Shown here: piece after piece, positions 1 through 7,327 of the stretch
Numbering within the stretch: position 1 is the first letter of the stretch
How the letters are laid out: each line of letters opens with the position of its first letter
NCBI GenBank assembly: GCA_029934915.1
Contig: JAOZLI010000030.1
Coordinates: 3,561-15,873, forward strand
From: Desulfocapsa sp.
GTDB lineage: Bacteria; Desulfobacterota; Desulfobulbia; Desulfobulbales; Desulfocapsaceae
Direction of reading: 5' to 3'
Length of the DNA: 12,313 bases
Notes under the pieces: generated by a model
Seen by the model: the letters and a program-made list of their open reading frames with translations, nothing else
Told to the model about the DNA's origin: nothing
Database searches by the model: none
Translations under genes and position numbers: made by a program

Positions 1-1320
1 GAGGGGACGAAGATCACAGTTGCCATTATTGGTGCCGATTCTTTTTTTGGAGAGATTGGTTTTTTTGATAAAGCGTCCAGGGTACGTGATATTAAAGCCT
101 TGGAGCAGGCTGAAATACTGATATTTAATCAGGATATTATGGATGACATCCAGCGTACTGATCCTGCTCTGTTCTCGACCTTCATGATTTTTCTTGTTAA
201 TGGTATCTGCGAAAAATTCAAACGTATCCTGGAAGAACGTGAACCACTGACTGCATTTGGTGCATCTCTTACAGTCAGACGACGCAGTTACGAGAAAACA
301 AAAGCGCTGCCGGATAGTTTACTGCAATCGAGTTCATGGCGTCAAATAAGTGAGAAGGTAGAAATGCTGAAATCCGAACTTTATGACCTTACCCACGAAC
401 TACAAGCAGTTGATGGGGAGGATATCCCCGAACAGTTTATACAACGTGGAAATCAAATACTGGATACCATGAACGACTCGTTAGTCGAGTTTGACCAGTC
501 AATGGCCGATCAGGATGACAATGACCATATGTGGGGATTCGTTTTTAAGGAGTTTTTTCCATATCTCATGCGCAGTCGTTTTGCTGAACGTGCCTATTAT
601 AAACCTAAGGGCTATGCAGGTGATTTTTTGATGATGGAGCATATCTATCTGAATACACCTAAGGGCGATGGTAAAATTGGAAGGCTTATTGATGGATGGG
701 GATTACGACGGAAAAGCTCCGAAGCCATACGCGGAAGACGTATCCTTATGAAAGATCAGTTGGCACAGTTATCAAAGGAGCGGTTAAAGAAGAATAAACG
801 TTTTGAGATTATGAACCTTGCCTGCGGTCCGTGTCGGGAATTATTTGATTTCCTGGCTGATTGCGAATATAGCGAAAAAATTGACGCTCTCTGTGTGGAT
901 ATTGATACGGAGGCTCTGCAATATTCAAATCAAAATGTCAATGTGATTGCCCATAATGCCTCTGTACGATATATGACAGAAAACCTGGTAAAATGGGCTC
1001 TTGGTAGAGTAAGTCACGATATCGGTCCCAAGGATCTCATTTATTCTGCCGGGTTGTTCGATTACCTTGAGCCTCGCCTGTTCTGTCGACTGGTGGATAG
1101 GTGTCATGAACATCTCAAACCAGGGGGATCATTATTGATTGGGAATTACGCCCCACACACAGATGCTCTTTTTATGGATCATATGCTCCATTGGAATCTG
1201 ATCTACAGAACCGAAGAAGAGTTAAGGGATTTGTTTAAGAATACCTTGTTTGGCTCCGATATAGAAATACTTTCCGAGCCAGAACAGATCAATCTTTTCG
1301 TCTTAGCACAGAGGAATTAA
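1..1320 (+). CDS. Cyclic-nucleotide-binding domain + SAM-dependent methyltransferase (5' partial)
   Basis: The reading frame is open from the first base, so the gene begins upstream of the window; a TTG at 100 is an internal leucine codon, not a start. The visible 439 residues begin in a cyclic-nucleotide-binding domain: FGEIGFF (residues 16-22) followed by SRVR matches the phosphate-binding cassette of the CRP/CAP fold. A helical linker follows, then a class I methyltransferase domain with a KPKGYAGD motif (about 201-208), a SAM-binding motif I NLACGPCRE (about 272-280), an acidic motif CVDID and a post-II stretch HLKPGGSLLIGNY. The protein probably methylates a small molecule or lipid under cyclic-nucleotide control. 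The YAGD-type methyltransferases resemble proteins annotated as PhcB-like (3-hydroxy fatty acid methyl ester synthesis), but the substrate cannot be read from sequence. The next gene starts 104 bp downstream, after an AT-rich gap containing a 10-bp palindrome at 1367-1376. Confidence 0.85.
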   Translation, partial: EGTKITVAIIGADSFFGEIGFFDKASRVRDIKALEQAEILIFNQDIMDDIQRTDPALFSTFMIFLVNGICEKFKRILEEREPLTAFGASLTVRRRSYEKTKALPDSLLQSSSWRQISEKVEMLKSELYDLTHELQAVDGEDIPEQFIQRGNQILDTMNDSLVEFDQSMADQDDNDHMWGFVFKEFFPYLMRSRFAERAYYKPKGYAGDFLMMEHIYLNTPKGDGKIGRLIDGWGLRRKSSEAIRGRRILMKDQLAQLSKERLKKNKRFEIMNLACGPCRELFDFLADCEYSEKIDALCVDIDTEALQYSNQNVNVIAHNASVRYMTENLVKWALGRVSHDIGPKDLIYSAGLFDYLEPRLFCRLVDRCHEHLKPGGSLLIGNYAPHTDALFMDHMLHWNLIYRTEEELRDLFKNTLFGSDIEILSEPEQINLFVLAQRN

Positions 1321-1424
1321 TGTGTTAGAACGCAAAAAACTTTTAAAAAATATAAAAAACAGATACACTTATAAGTAGTACCAATGGATGAAGTGTTCTG
1401 CAAACCCGTAAACAGGGGGAAACT

Positions 1425-2651
1425 GTGAAAAAACACCTATTCATTATATTGTTAGCTACTCTTTCAGGAGCTATTTCCTCACCTGTATATGGAGGGGGAA
1501 TAATTCAAAAACAAAACATGAGTGCCGATTACTTGCGAACCTTGAACAGGCAGGCGGCAACGGATTATGCCGATATTGCCGTGTATAATCCTGCAGGTAT
1601 CATGAAAATGGATATCGGCAAATATCTGAAGTTCGACCTGCAATATATCGACAAAGAATATTCCAACTCCATTCCCGGAGTTGGTCAGCTCACACAGGAT
1701 CAGCCCTCCGTCATTCCGGGATTTTTTGCTATTCATAAAGAAGACAAATGGGCAGGTTACCTTGCGGTGGCATTGATTGGTGGAGGCGGAGAAATTGATT
1801 ATAAGAATGGAAACGCAAGATCTGTCATGTCCATCAGCGCCATTACGAATCTTCCGCTTTCAATAGCTGGTTCTTTTCCTCAAAGGGTTGAAGGAGATAG
1901 CCTGTATTATGGCTATAATATAGGCGGTGCCTACTCTGTAAACGATATTTTCTCATTATCTGCAGGAGTTCGTTATGTAACTGCCTACAAAGAATACAAA
2001 CTCAGTGTATCAGGAGGTGCTGCGTACGGAGATTTAGTGGTCGAAACCCGAGACGAAGCTGATGGCTGGAGTGGTATCTTTGGAGTCAATATAGCTCCTT
2101 GTGATCGTGTGAATATTGGCCTTCGTTTTGAAACAGCCACTAAACTTGACTTTGAACTTGAAGCACGACAGGGAGAAGATATCCTGGCTCTTATGGGTAT
2201 CCGGGATGGTCGCAAAGTAAGGGAAGATCTTCCTGGATTATTAGGGATGGGTGTTTCCTGGGAAGTTGTAGATAATCTTAAATTTGACATAAATTACATC
2301 CATTATCTCGAAAAAGCTGCTACCTGGGACACTGGCTTGGATGGAGCAGGAGACAGTTATGATCTCGGATTTTCAGGAGAATATCGATTCAATAAGCAAT
2401 GGATGGCCAGTACGGGCTATGTATATTCTGATAACAAAATAGATGGTACCCAACTCCTTATTTCTCCTGAAGAACCTTATCTTGACGCCCATACAGTTGC
2501 CATTGGTGGAGTGTGGAGTCCAACAGAAGCCTTTGACGTTACTCTGGGCGTTATACGAGTATTTTATAAGGATGCCACCGATTCCTCAGGTATTAACTAC
2601 GACAAGGACATTAGTATTGTGTCATGTGGAATTCAATATTCATTTCGGTGA
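1425..2651 (+). CDS. Outer membrane transport protein, OmpP1/FadL/TodX family
   Basis: A 408-residue predicted outer membrane beta-barrel of the FadL family, which carries long-chain fatty acids or other hydrophobic compounds across the outer membrane. It begins with a GTG codon placed 4 nt after a strong AGGGGGA ribosome binding site (1414-1420). Residues 1-23 form a signal peptide (charged MKKH, hydrophobic core, cleavage probably near VYG). The mature N-terminus carries the family's NPAG element (residues 55-58, in YNPAGIMKMD), and the C-terminal half shows alternating barrel strands with the family-like LPGLLGMGVSWEV segment. The last residues are QYSFR; most barrels end in an aromatic residue, so the extra arginine is slightly unusual. 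Length is normal for the family. It lies between the methyltransferase and a membrane sensor kinase whose start is 35 bp downstream, so these may be cotranscribed. Substrate unknown. Confidence 0.88.
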   Translation: MKKHLFIILLATLSGAISSPVYGGGIIQKQNMSADYLRTLNRQAATDYADIAVYNPAGIMKMDIGKYLKFDLQYIDKEYSNSIPGVGQLTQDQPSVIPGFFAIHKEDKWAGYLAVALIGGGGEIDYKNGNARSVMSISAITNLPLSIAGSFPQRVEGDSLYYGYNIGGAYSVNDIFSLSAGVRYVTAYKEYKLSVSGGAAYGDLVVETRDEADGWSGIFGVNIAPCDRVNIGLRFETATKLDFELEARQGEDILALMGIRDGRKVREDLPGLLGMGVSWEVVDNLKFDINYIHYLEKAATWDTGLDGAGDSYDLGFSGEYRFNKQWMASTGYVYSDNKIDGTQLLISPEEPYLDAHTVAIGGVWSPTEAFDVTLGVIRVFYKDATDSSGINYDKDISIVSCGIQYSFR

Positions 2652-2686
2652 ATTCCATTTGATTTGACACGTATTATAGGATCTTC

Positions 2687-4615
2687 ATGAAAACAGCGAT
2701 GGATAGCAGTGAAAAAATGCAGTTACATCCTGTGATGTTGAAATTTCAAGGCTCCCAAGCACATCTTGAAGGTCTGTTTCTTGACGACTACAGTATTAGT
2801 TCCCTTCCCATCGTTCGATTCTCCTGTTTCGTTGGACTTCTTATTTATGGACTCTTTGGCATCCTTGATGCCTATCTCATTCCAGAGATGAAAAATATTT
2901 TCTGGCTCTATCGGTATGCCTTTTTCTGCCCCTTGTCTGTTGGAGTATATCTTTTTACATACTCACCTCTCTTTAAAAAATTGCAACAATTGGTCATTTC
3001 CCTGTGGGGAATATTTGCAGGTGGAGGCATTGTAATGATGATCACGCTCTCTACTCCCCCTGTATCTTTCTCTTATTATGCAGGATTGATTCTCGTATTT
3101 ATGATGGGGTACAGTGTAGTAAAACTCCGGTTTGTCTGGGCAACGGTTGCTTGCTGGATAATGGTGGTTCTTTATGAATATGCTGCCATTGTCCTGATAG
3201 AAACGCCCACTGAGATCCTTGTAAATAATAATTTTTTCTTTATTGGAGCAAACATTATAGGAATGATCTCCTGCTATGCCATGGAGTATTATGCCCGCAG
3301 GGATTTTTATATGAAAATGCTGTTGCATGATGAACGGGAGAAAGTCCACAAGGCTCATAATATACTGGAGGAACGAGTAGAGGAACGAACGATACAACTG
3401 CTGGAAGCTAATACCAGAATCACTCAGGAAATGCAGGAACGGTTACAGGTAGAAGAAGAACGCAGAAAAATTCAGACAAAGTTGATACGTCACCAAAAAA
3501 TGGAATCCTTGGGACTTATGGCTGGTGGCGTAGCGCATGATCTGAACAATATCCTTTCCGGAGTTATCAGTTATCCTGAATTATTGCTTATGGATTTGCC
3601 ACCCGACAGCAAAATGAAAAAGCCCCTTGAACAAATTTTAGAATCAGGTCAACGAGCTGCCGCTGTTGTGGCAGATTTGCTCACAGTGGCAAGGGGGATA
3701 GCCAGTCTTCATGAGGTGGTTGCCATAAATGACCTGGTTAATATGTATATCAGGTCACCAGAATACAAAGCACAGGAGTCATACTACCCGAAAATTACAG
3801 TGCAATTAGAATTAGGGGCTGATCTTCCAATGTGCAAGTGTTCACCTGTGCATATTCAGAAAGTTCTTATGAATCTTGTGAATAATGCTTTTGAAGCCAT
3901 TGAAGTAAGTGGTACTATCGTGCTTTCCACTTTCACCCAAATAATAGAGTCGAATGCATCCAAAGCATCGTTGCTGGATGCAGGAGAATACATTGTCCTG
4001 CAAGTTAGCGACAGTGGTACTGGTATCCCTGATGAAACCTTACAGCATATTTTTGAGCCTTTTTACACCAAAAAGGTTATGGGAAGAAGTGGTACAGGGC
4101 TTGGTCTTGCTGTGGTTTGGAGTACAATGCAGGAGCATCGTGGGACCATTGATGTCACAAGCAATGAAAATGGAACCGTCTTCTCTTGCTTTCTCCCGAT
4201 TACCACAGAAAACAAAATGCAGGAAAAAAATGAAGAACAGGAAGACCTTAACGGTACGGCATCCATACTAATTGTGGACGATGAACAGGTTCAACGTGAT
4301 ATTTGCAGCACAATTCTTATGAAACTTGGCTATAAAGTGTACACAGTCAAGAGTGGTGAAGAGGCAGTGACCTTCCTTGAAAAGAAATCAGTTGATCTGC
4401 TGGTCCTTGATATGCTGATGGATCCTGGAATGAACGGAAAACAGACCTATGAAGCAGTGAGTCGTCAAAATTCCGGACAGAAAGCAATTATTGTCAGCGG
4501 CTTTTCAAAAGACGATGAAGTGCAGGCTGCTTTGCACCTCGGTATTTCACAATATTTAAAGAAACCCTATTCAATCGAACAGCTTGGCCTGGTTGTTAAG
4601 CAGGCCCTGCAATAA
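2687..4615 (+). CDS. Hybrid sensor histidine kinase with 6-TM sensor and C-terminal receiver
   Basis: A 642-residue inner membrane two-component kinase. Residues about 43-200 contain roughly six hydrophobic segments with short loops, with no large periplasmic domain, suggesting that a membrane-embedded or lipophilic cue is sensed. A charged coiled coil (about 212-265) links to a HisKA domain with phosphoacceptor His284 in GGVAHDLNNIL. The ATPase domain has an N box (Asn396, Asn400), G1 box DSGTG (442-446), F box FEPFYTKK and G2 box GTGLGLAVV (469-477). A linker of about 20 acidic residues leads to a receiver domain: acidic pair Asp531/532, phosphorylation site Asp575, Ser604 and Lys626. All catalytic residues are present. 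The ATG follows an ATAGGA ribosome binding site by 5 nt. No DNA-binding output domain is attached and no separate response regulator is in the window, so the output is unknown; a phosphorelay through a histidine phosphotransfer protein is possible. Confidence 0.92.
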   Translation: MKTAMDSSEKMQLHPVMLKFQGSQAHLEGLFLDDYSISSLPIVRFSCFVGLLIYGLFGILDAYLIPEMKNIFWLYRYAFFCPLSVGVYLFTYSPLFKKLQQLVISLWGIFAGGGIVMMITLSTPPVSFSYYAGLILVFMMGYSVVKLRFVWATVACWIMVVLYEYAAIVLIETPTEILVNNNFFFIGANIIGMISCYAMEYYARRDFYMKMLLHDEREKVHKAHNILEERVEERTIQLLEANTRITQEMQERLQVEEERRKIQTKLIRHQKMESLGLMAGGVAHDLNNILSGVISYPELLLMDLPPDSKMKKPLEQILESGQRAAAVVADLLTVARGIASLHEVVAINDLVNMYIRSPEYKAQESYYPKITVQLELGADLPMCKCSPVHIQKVLMNLVNNAFEAIEVSGTIVLSTFTQIIESNASKASLLDAGEYIVLQVSDSGTGIPDETLQHIFEPFYTKKVMGRSGTGLGLAVVWSTMQEHRGTIDVTSNENGTVFSCFLPITTENKMQEKNEEQEDLNGTASILIVDDEQVQRDICSTILMKLGYKVYTVKSGEEAVTFLEKKSVDLLVLDMLMDPGMNGKQTYEAVSRQNSGQKAIIVSGFSKDDEVQAALHLGISQYLKKPYSIEQLGLVVKQALQ

Positions 4616-4652
4616 TTCAAGAGACATTCTTCGTTTTACGCTCGATATTCAA

Positions 4653-5822
4653 ATGAAAGACTCGAAAAACAAACTGGCCGAAGCAAGAAAACGAGCCGTT
4701 TTTTCAATCATACTTAATATCTTCCTTGCGGTGGGAAAGGGGACTGCAGGTGTCGCTTCAGGTTCTGCTGCACTGCTCGGTGATGCAATCCATTCGGCCA
4801 CCGATGTCTTTGCCTCCACTGCTGTGTTTTTGGGAATATGGGTTGCGGGACGTGAGCATCCATCGTTTCCCTATGGCCTATATAAAGCAGAAACAGTTGC
4901 TGCTTTGATTACATCTATGGCAGTAATTCTGGCTGGATATGAAATCGGTAGACAGGCATTTTTCGGAGTTCCAAGTCTGCCGGATGTAAGCATTGCTTTA
5001 CCCGTTGCCGCAATTTCACTGGTCATTGCACTGTCTTTTGGGCTGATCCAGTTACGAGCAGGCAAGCGACTTAATTCACCAGCTCTCACTGCAGATGCAA
5101 GGGATTATCTTGCAGATTCACTCTCCACAGCAGTTGTACTTATCAGTTTGCTTGTTGTGCCTTTTGGGTACAATGTTGATAGAGTCGCAGCTGGAATTGT
5201 ATCTCTTTTCGTTTTTTATGCAGGTGGACAGTTGTTTGTCAGTGCCTTAAAGGATCTGCTGGACGCCTCCATTGACAGGGAGACAGAGAGAAAAATAATC
5301 AGTTATGTGGAAGATTATCCACGAATCAGCCGTGTTAAAAAGTGTTTCAGCAGAAATGCCGGTGGACGTTATCTTGTTGATTTGGATGTGGTGATGCGTA
5401 CCCCATCTCATAAAATTGCTGATCTTGTTGCGGATCGCCTGGAAGACGAATTATTAGAAGAATTTCCTGGCTTGGTTTTGGCTCGAATTCGTCCCCATTA
5501 TGCACCTGGAGAATTTATTAAACGGGTAACACCTGTACAAAGTCCTACAGAGGGGGAGATCAGTAGTCATTTCGCATCAGCTCCATGGTTTTTAGTGGAA
5601 ACCATGACTACAGCTGATAGAATAGTGAAAAAACGCGAATTTATCGAGAATCGCTATAAAGATGCCAAAAGGAAAAAGGGCTTACTTGTGGGCCGCTGGT
5701 TATTAAAAGTAAAACCGGATGAGGTTGTAACAGAAGAGCAGGATAGCGTTGCTCTTGAATTGTTAAAAGAGTCCGGTGTGGAGCTTATTCATCCTTCTTC
5801 TGTCACGTTGACAACAATGTGA
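4653..5822 (+). CDS. Cation diffusion facilitator transporter with C-terminal NifX/NifB-like domain
   Basis: A 389-residue inner membrane metal/proton antiporter of the CDF family. The open frame extends upstream, but ATG at 4653 (MKDSKNK) is the best start because the upstream codons overlap the kinase gene; the ribosome binding site is weak, so translation may be coupled to the kinase, 37 bp away. Residues about 13-200 give the usual six membrane helices. Candidate metal ligands are His47 and Asp51 in helix 2 (DAIHSATD) and Asp151 and Asp155 in helix 5 (ADARDYLAD). Residues about 205-290 form the cytoplasmic CDF dimerisation domain. Residues about 303-380 are extra: SHFASAPWFLVE followed by an ENRYKDA segment and ALELLKESGVELI resemble the dinitrogenase iron-molybdenum cofactor (NifX/NifB C-terminal) fold. 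The metal is unknown; the link to feoA next door makes iron one candidate, with manganese or zinc as alternatives. Confidence 0.88.
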   Translation: MKDSKNKLAEARKRAVFSIILNIFLAVGKGTAGVASGSAALLGDAIHSATDVFASTAVFLGIWVAGREHPSFPYGLYKAETVAALITSMAVILAGYEIGRQAFFGVPSLPDVSIALPVAAISLVIALSFGLIQLRAGKRLNSPALTADARDYLADSLSTAVVLISLLVVPFGYNVDRVAAGIVSLFVFYAGGQLFVSALKDLLDASIDRETERKIISYVEDYPRISRVKKCFSRNAGGRYLVDLDVVMRTPSHKIADLVADRLEDELLEEFPGLVLARIRPHYAPGEFIKRVTPVQSPTEGEISSHFASAPWFLVETMTTADRIVKKREFIENRYKDAKRKKGLLVGRWLLKVKPDEVVTEEQDSVALELLKESGVELIHPSSVTLTTM

Positions 5823-6031
5823 TCAGCCTCGTTATTACGAAGCGTTAATGTCCCACCCATGACCCGAAGTGCAACGGGATCATACAATGGCGCCCGCCCC
5901 TGAATGGTTATTTCGGTACCAGGAACCAAACCCATCTCCCGAATACGTCGCCCAAGCTCACCACCAACTTTGACGGATAGTATTGTACCCGATTGTTTTT
6001 CTTTCATTTTTCGTAAATTTATTTCAACCAT
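5789..6031 (-). CDS. feoA: FeoA-domain protein (ferrous iron transport accessory)
   Basis: An 80-residue small SH3-like cytoplasmic protein. The pattern GRRIREMGLVPGTEI (about 27-41) followed by GRAPLYDPVALRVMGGTLTLRNNEA is typical of FeoA, which assists the FeoB ferrous iron permease. Length matches stand-alone FeoA. The ATG at 6029-6031 has an AGG-containing leader 7 nt upstream and sits behind a near-consensus promoter. No feoB lies in the window: on the far side is the convergent metal transporter gene, with which it shares a 34-bp antisense overlap at the 3' ends. It may be an orphan copy acting with a feoB elsewhere, or it may serve the adjacent cation transporter; the sequence does not decide this. 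Confidence 0.88.
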   Translation of the reverse strand: MVEINLRKMKEKQSGTILSVKVGGELGRRIREMGLVPGTEITIQGRAPLYDPVALRVMGGTLTLRNNEADHIVVNVTEEG

Positions 6032-6072
6032 ACTCTTACCTGTGTTGTTGGATATTTAGATTAGGAAATGCT

Positions 6073-6101
6073 TTTATAGCTTTGTCCTACTACTATGTCA
6101 A
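6073..6101 (-). promoter_or_regulatory. Sigma-70-type promoter of feoA
   Basis: On the minus strand a perfect -35 box TTGACA (6096-6101) is separated by 17 bp from a -10 box TATAAA (6073-6078, five of six consensus bases). The predicted transcription start near 6066 leaves a leader of about 35 nt before the feoA ATG. A perfect inverted repeat, TCAAA-GGG-TTTGA (6098-6110), overlaps the -35 box and could be a small operator, but it does not look like a standard Fur box. Confidence 0.72.
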
Positions 6102-6154
6102 AGGGTTTGATTTCATCCCCGTTCCTTAGCTACTCTTTCAACGCAGGAGAATGA

Positions 6155-7327
6155 TCAAACAATCATAGAGGCATCATGAACGATTTTTTTCATTTCCCGT
6201 ACAGCCTGGTCAAGCCCTACATAAATCGCTCTGGCAATTATCGCGTGGCCAATGGAGAGTTCTTCGATGGTATCAAGTGCTGCAATACGTGAGGTTGTCT
6301 GGTAATCAAGTCCATGTCCTGCATTTACCCGCAGGCCCATTTCATAAGCCTCGTCAGCACTTTCTGCGATGAATTTGTATTCTTTTTCACGTTCAGATTC
6401 GGATGTCGCATCGCAGTAGCGCCCGGTGTGCAGTTCCACGTATGTCGCACCAATGTCATAGGACGCTCTTACCTGTTTTTCTTCAGGATCAATAAAGAGA
6501 GACACTGGAATTCCTGCTTTTCGCATTTTTGCAATGGTCTTTGCGAGTTTTTTCTTTTGCCCTGCCACATCCAGTCCACCTTCGGTGGTGAGTTCCTCAC
6601 GTTTTTCAGGGACAAGGGTCACCATATCCGGTTTAAGACCCAGTGCAATTTCTATGATTTTCTTATTGGCACCCATCTCAAGATTCATTCTGGTTTTGAT
6701 GGTTTCCCGAAGCAGTCGAACGTCACGATCGTTAATGTGCCTTCTATCCTCTCGTAAATGAACTACAATTCCTGCAGCTCCCGCAAGCTCACAAATAGAC
6801 GCTGCTGCAACCGGATCAGGCTCTGTTATTCCTCTTGCATTTCGAACTGTTGCTACATGGTCGACATTAATCGCTAACTGGGCCATTTGAATACTCCGTG
6901 ATTGCTGTAATTGACTGATTAATTTCTGTTCAAGGTCCCACATTGCCAGGGCTTCTTTTTCACCTTGCTCATGGTCATGTCCAAGAAGGTGCAAAAGACC
7001 GTGGGTTATAAGCCAGGTAAGTCGATCATGCAGGGAAATGTTCAGTTTCTGTGCTTCTACATAAGCTGTTTCCGCTGAAATGACGATATCGCCCAATTCC
7101 TTAAAAGGGTAATCCTCCAGTGGGAAAGAGAGGACATTAGTCGGTCCCTGTTTATTTCTGTAATGCTGATTCAGCCAGCTGATTTCGTCATCATTAATAA
7201 GGAGAATGGAAAGGCTGTGATCTGCCACCCCGTTTTTCCGGAGAAGCCAGGCTGCACGGCGCAGGAGTAAGCGTTTGTTGATATAAACTGCAGGCAGTTC
7301 ACAATTAATGGTACATTGAACGCTCAT
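6155..7327 (-). CDS. ybeY-pdxJ: YbeY-PdxJ fusion: rRNA maturation RNase + pyridoxine 5'-phosphate synthase
   Basis: One uninterrupted 390-codon frame encodes two complete enzymes. Residues 1-147 are YbeY, the zinc endoribonuclease of 16S rRNA 3'-end maturation and ribosome quality control: the family segment YRNKQGPTNVLSFP includes conserved Arg57, and the metal site HGLLHLLGHDH supplies His109, His113 and His119. Residues 148-390 are PdxJ, which condenses 3-amino-2-oxopropyl phosphate (1-amino-acetone-3-phosphate) with deoxyxylulose 5-phosphate to form pyridoxine 5'-phosphate. Its landmarks are NVDHVATVRNAR, VHLREDRRHI, NLEMG, LVPEKR, ELHTG, NAGHGLDY and SIGHAIIARA, with catalytic His190, Glu217 and His338. 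The PdxJ half is 243 residues, the length I know for E. coli PdxJ, and begins with a methionine (ATG 6884-6886) behind a good ribosome binding site, so a separate PdxJ may also be made. The start overlaps the phoH stop as ATGA, indicating coupling. No linker is apparent between halves. Confidence 0.9.
   Translation of the reverse strand: MSVQCTINCELPAVYINKRLLLRRAAWLLRKNGVADHSLSILLINDDEISWLNQHYRNKQGPTNVLSFPLEDYPFKELGDIVISAETAYVEAQKLNISLHDRLTWLITHGLLHLLGHDHEQGEKEALAMWDLEQKLISQLQQSRSIQMAQLAINVDHVATVRNARGITEPDPVAAASICELAGAAGIVVHLREDRRHINDRDVRLLRETIKTRMNLEMGANKKIIEIALGLKPDMVTLVPEKREELTTEGGLDVAGQKKKLAKTIAKMRKAGIPVSLFIDPEEKQVRASYDIGATYVELHTGRYCDATSESEREKEYKFIAESADEAYEMGLRVNAGHGLDYQTTSRIAALDTIEELSIGHAIIARAIYVGLDQAVREMKKIVHDASMIV
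6894..6899 (-). promoter_or_regulatory. Internal ribosome binding site for the PdxJ half
   Basis: ACGGAG on the minus strand lies 7 nt before the in-frame ATG (6884-6886) that begins the PdxJ homology (MAQLAINVDHVATVR). This suggests that ribosomes may initiate here and make PdxJ alone as well as the fusion, or that the site is a relic of formerly separate genes. Confidence 0.5.

Noticed and set aside
1321..1424. Promoter in the gap before the FadL-like gene (TATAAG near 1370)
   Set aside because: No acceptable -35 box lies at the right distance; AT-richness alone can produce the -10-like word.
2963..3397. 144-codon open frame on the minus strand
   Set aside because: It lies opposite the membrane domain and coiled coil of the histidine kinase; the coding evidence is all on the plus strand.
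6032..6154. Terminator for ybeY-pdxJ
   Set aside because: No stable hairpin followed by a U run was seen on the minus strand; the only inverted repeat overlaps the feoA promoter, so read-through into feoA remains possible.
6314..6757. 147-codon open frame on the plus strand
   Set aside because: It is antisense to highly conserved pdxJ sequence, and its translation has no recognisable domain; it is a shadow frame.
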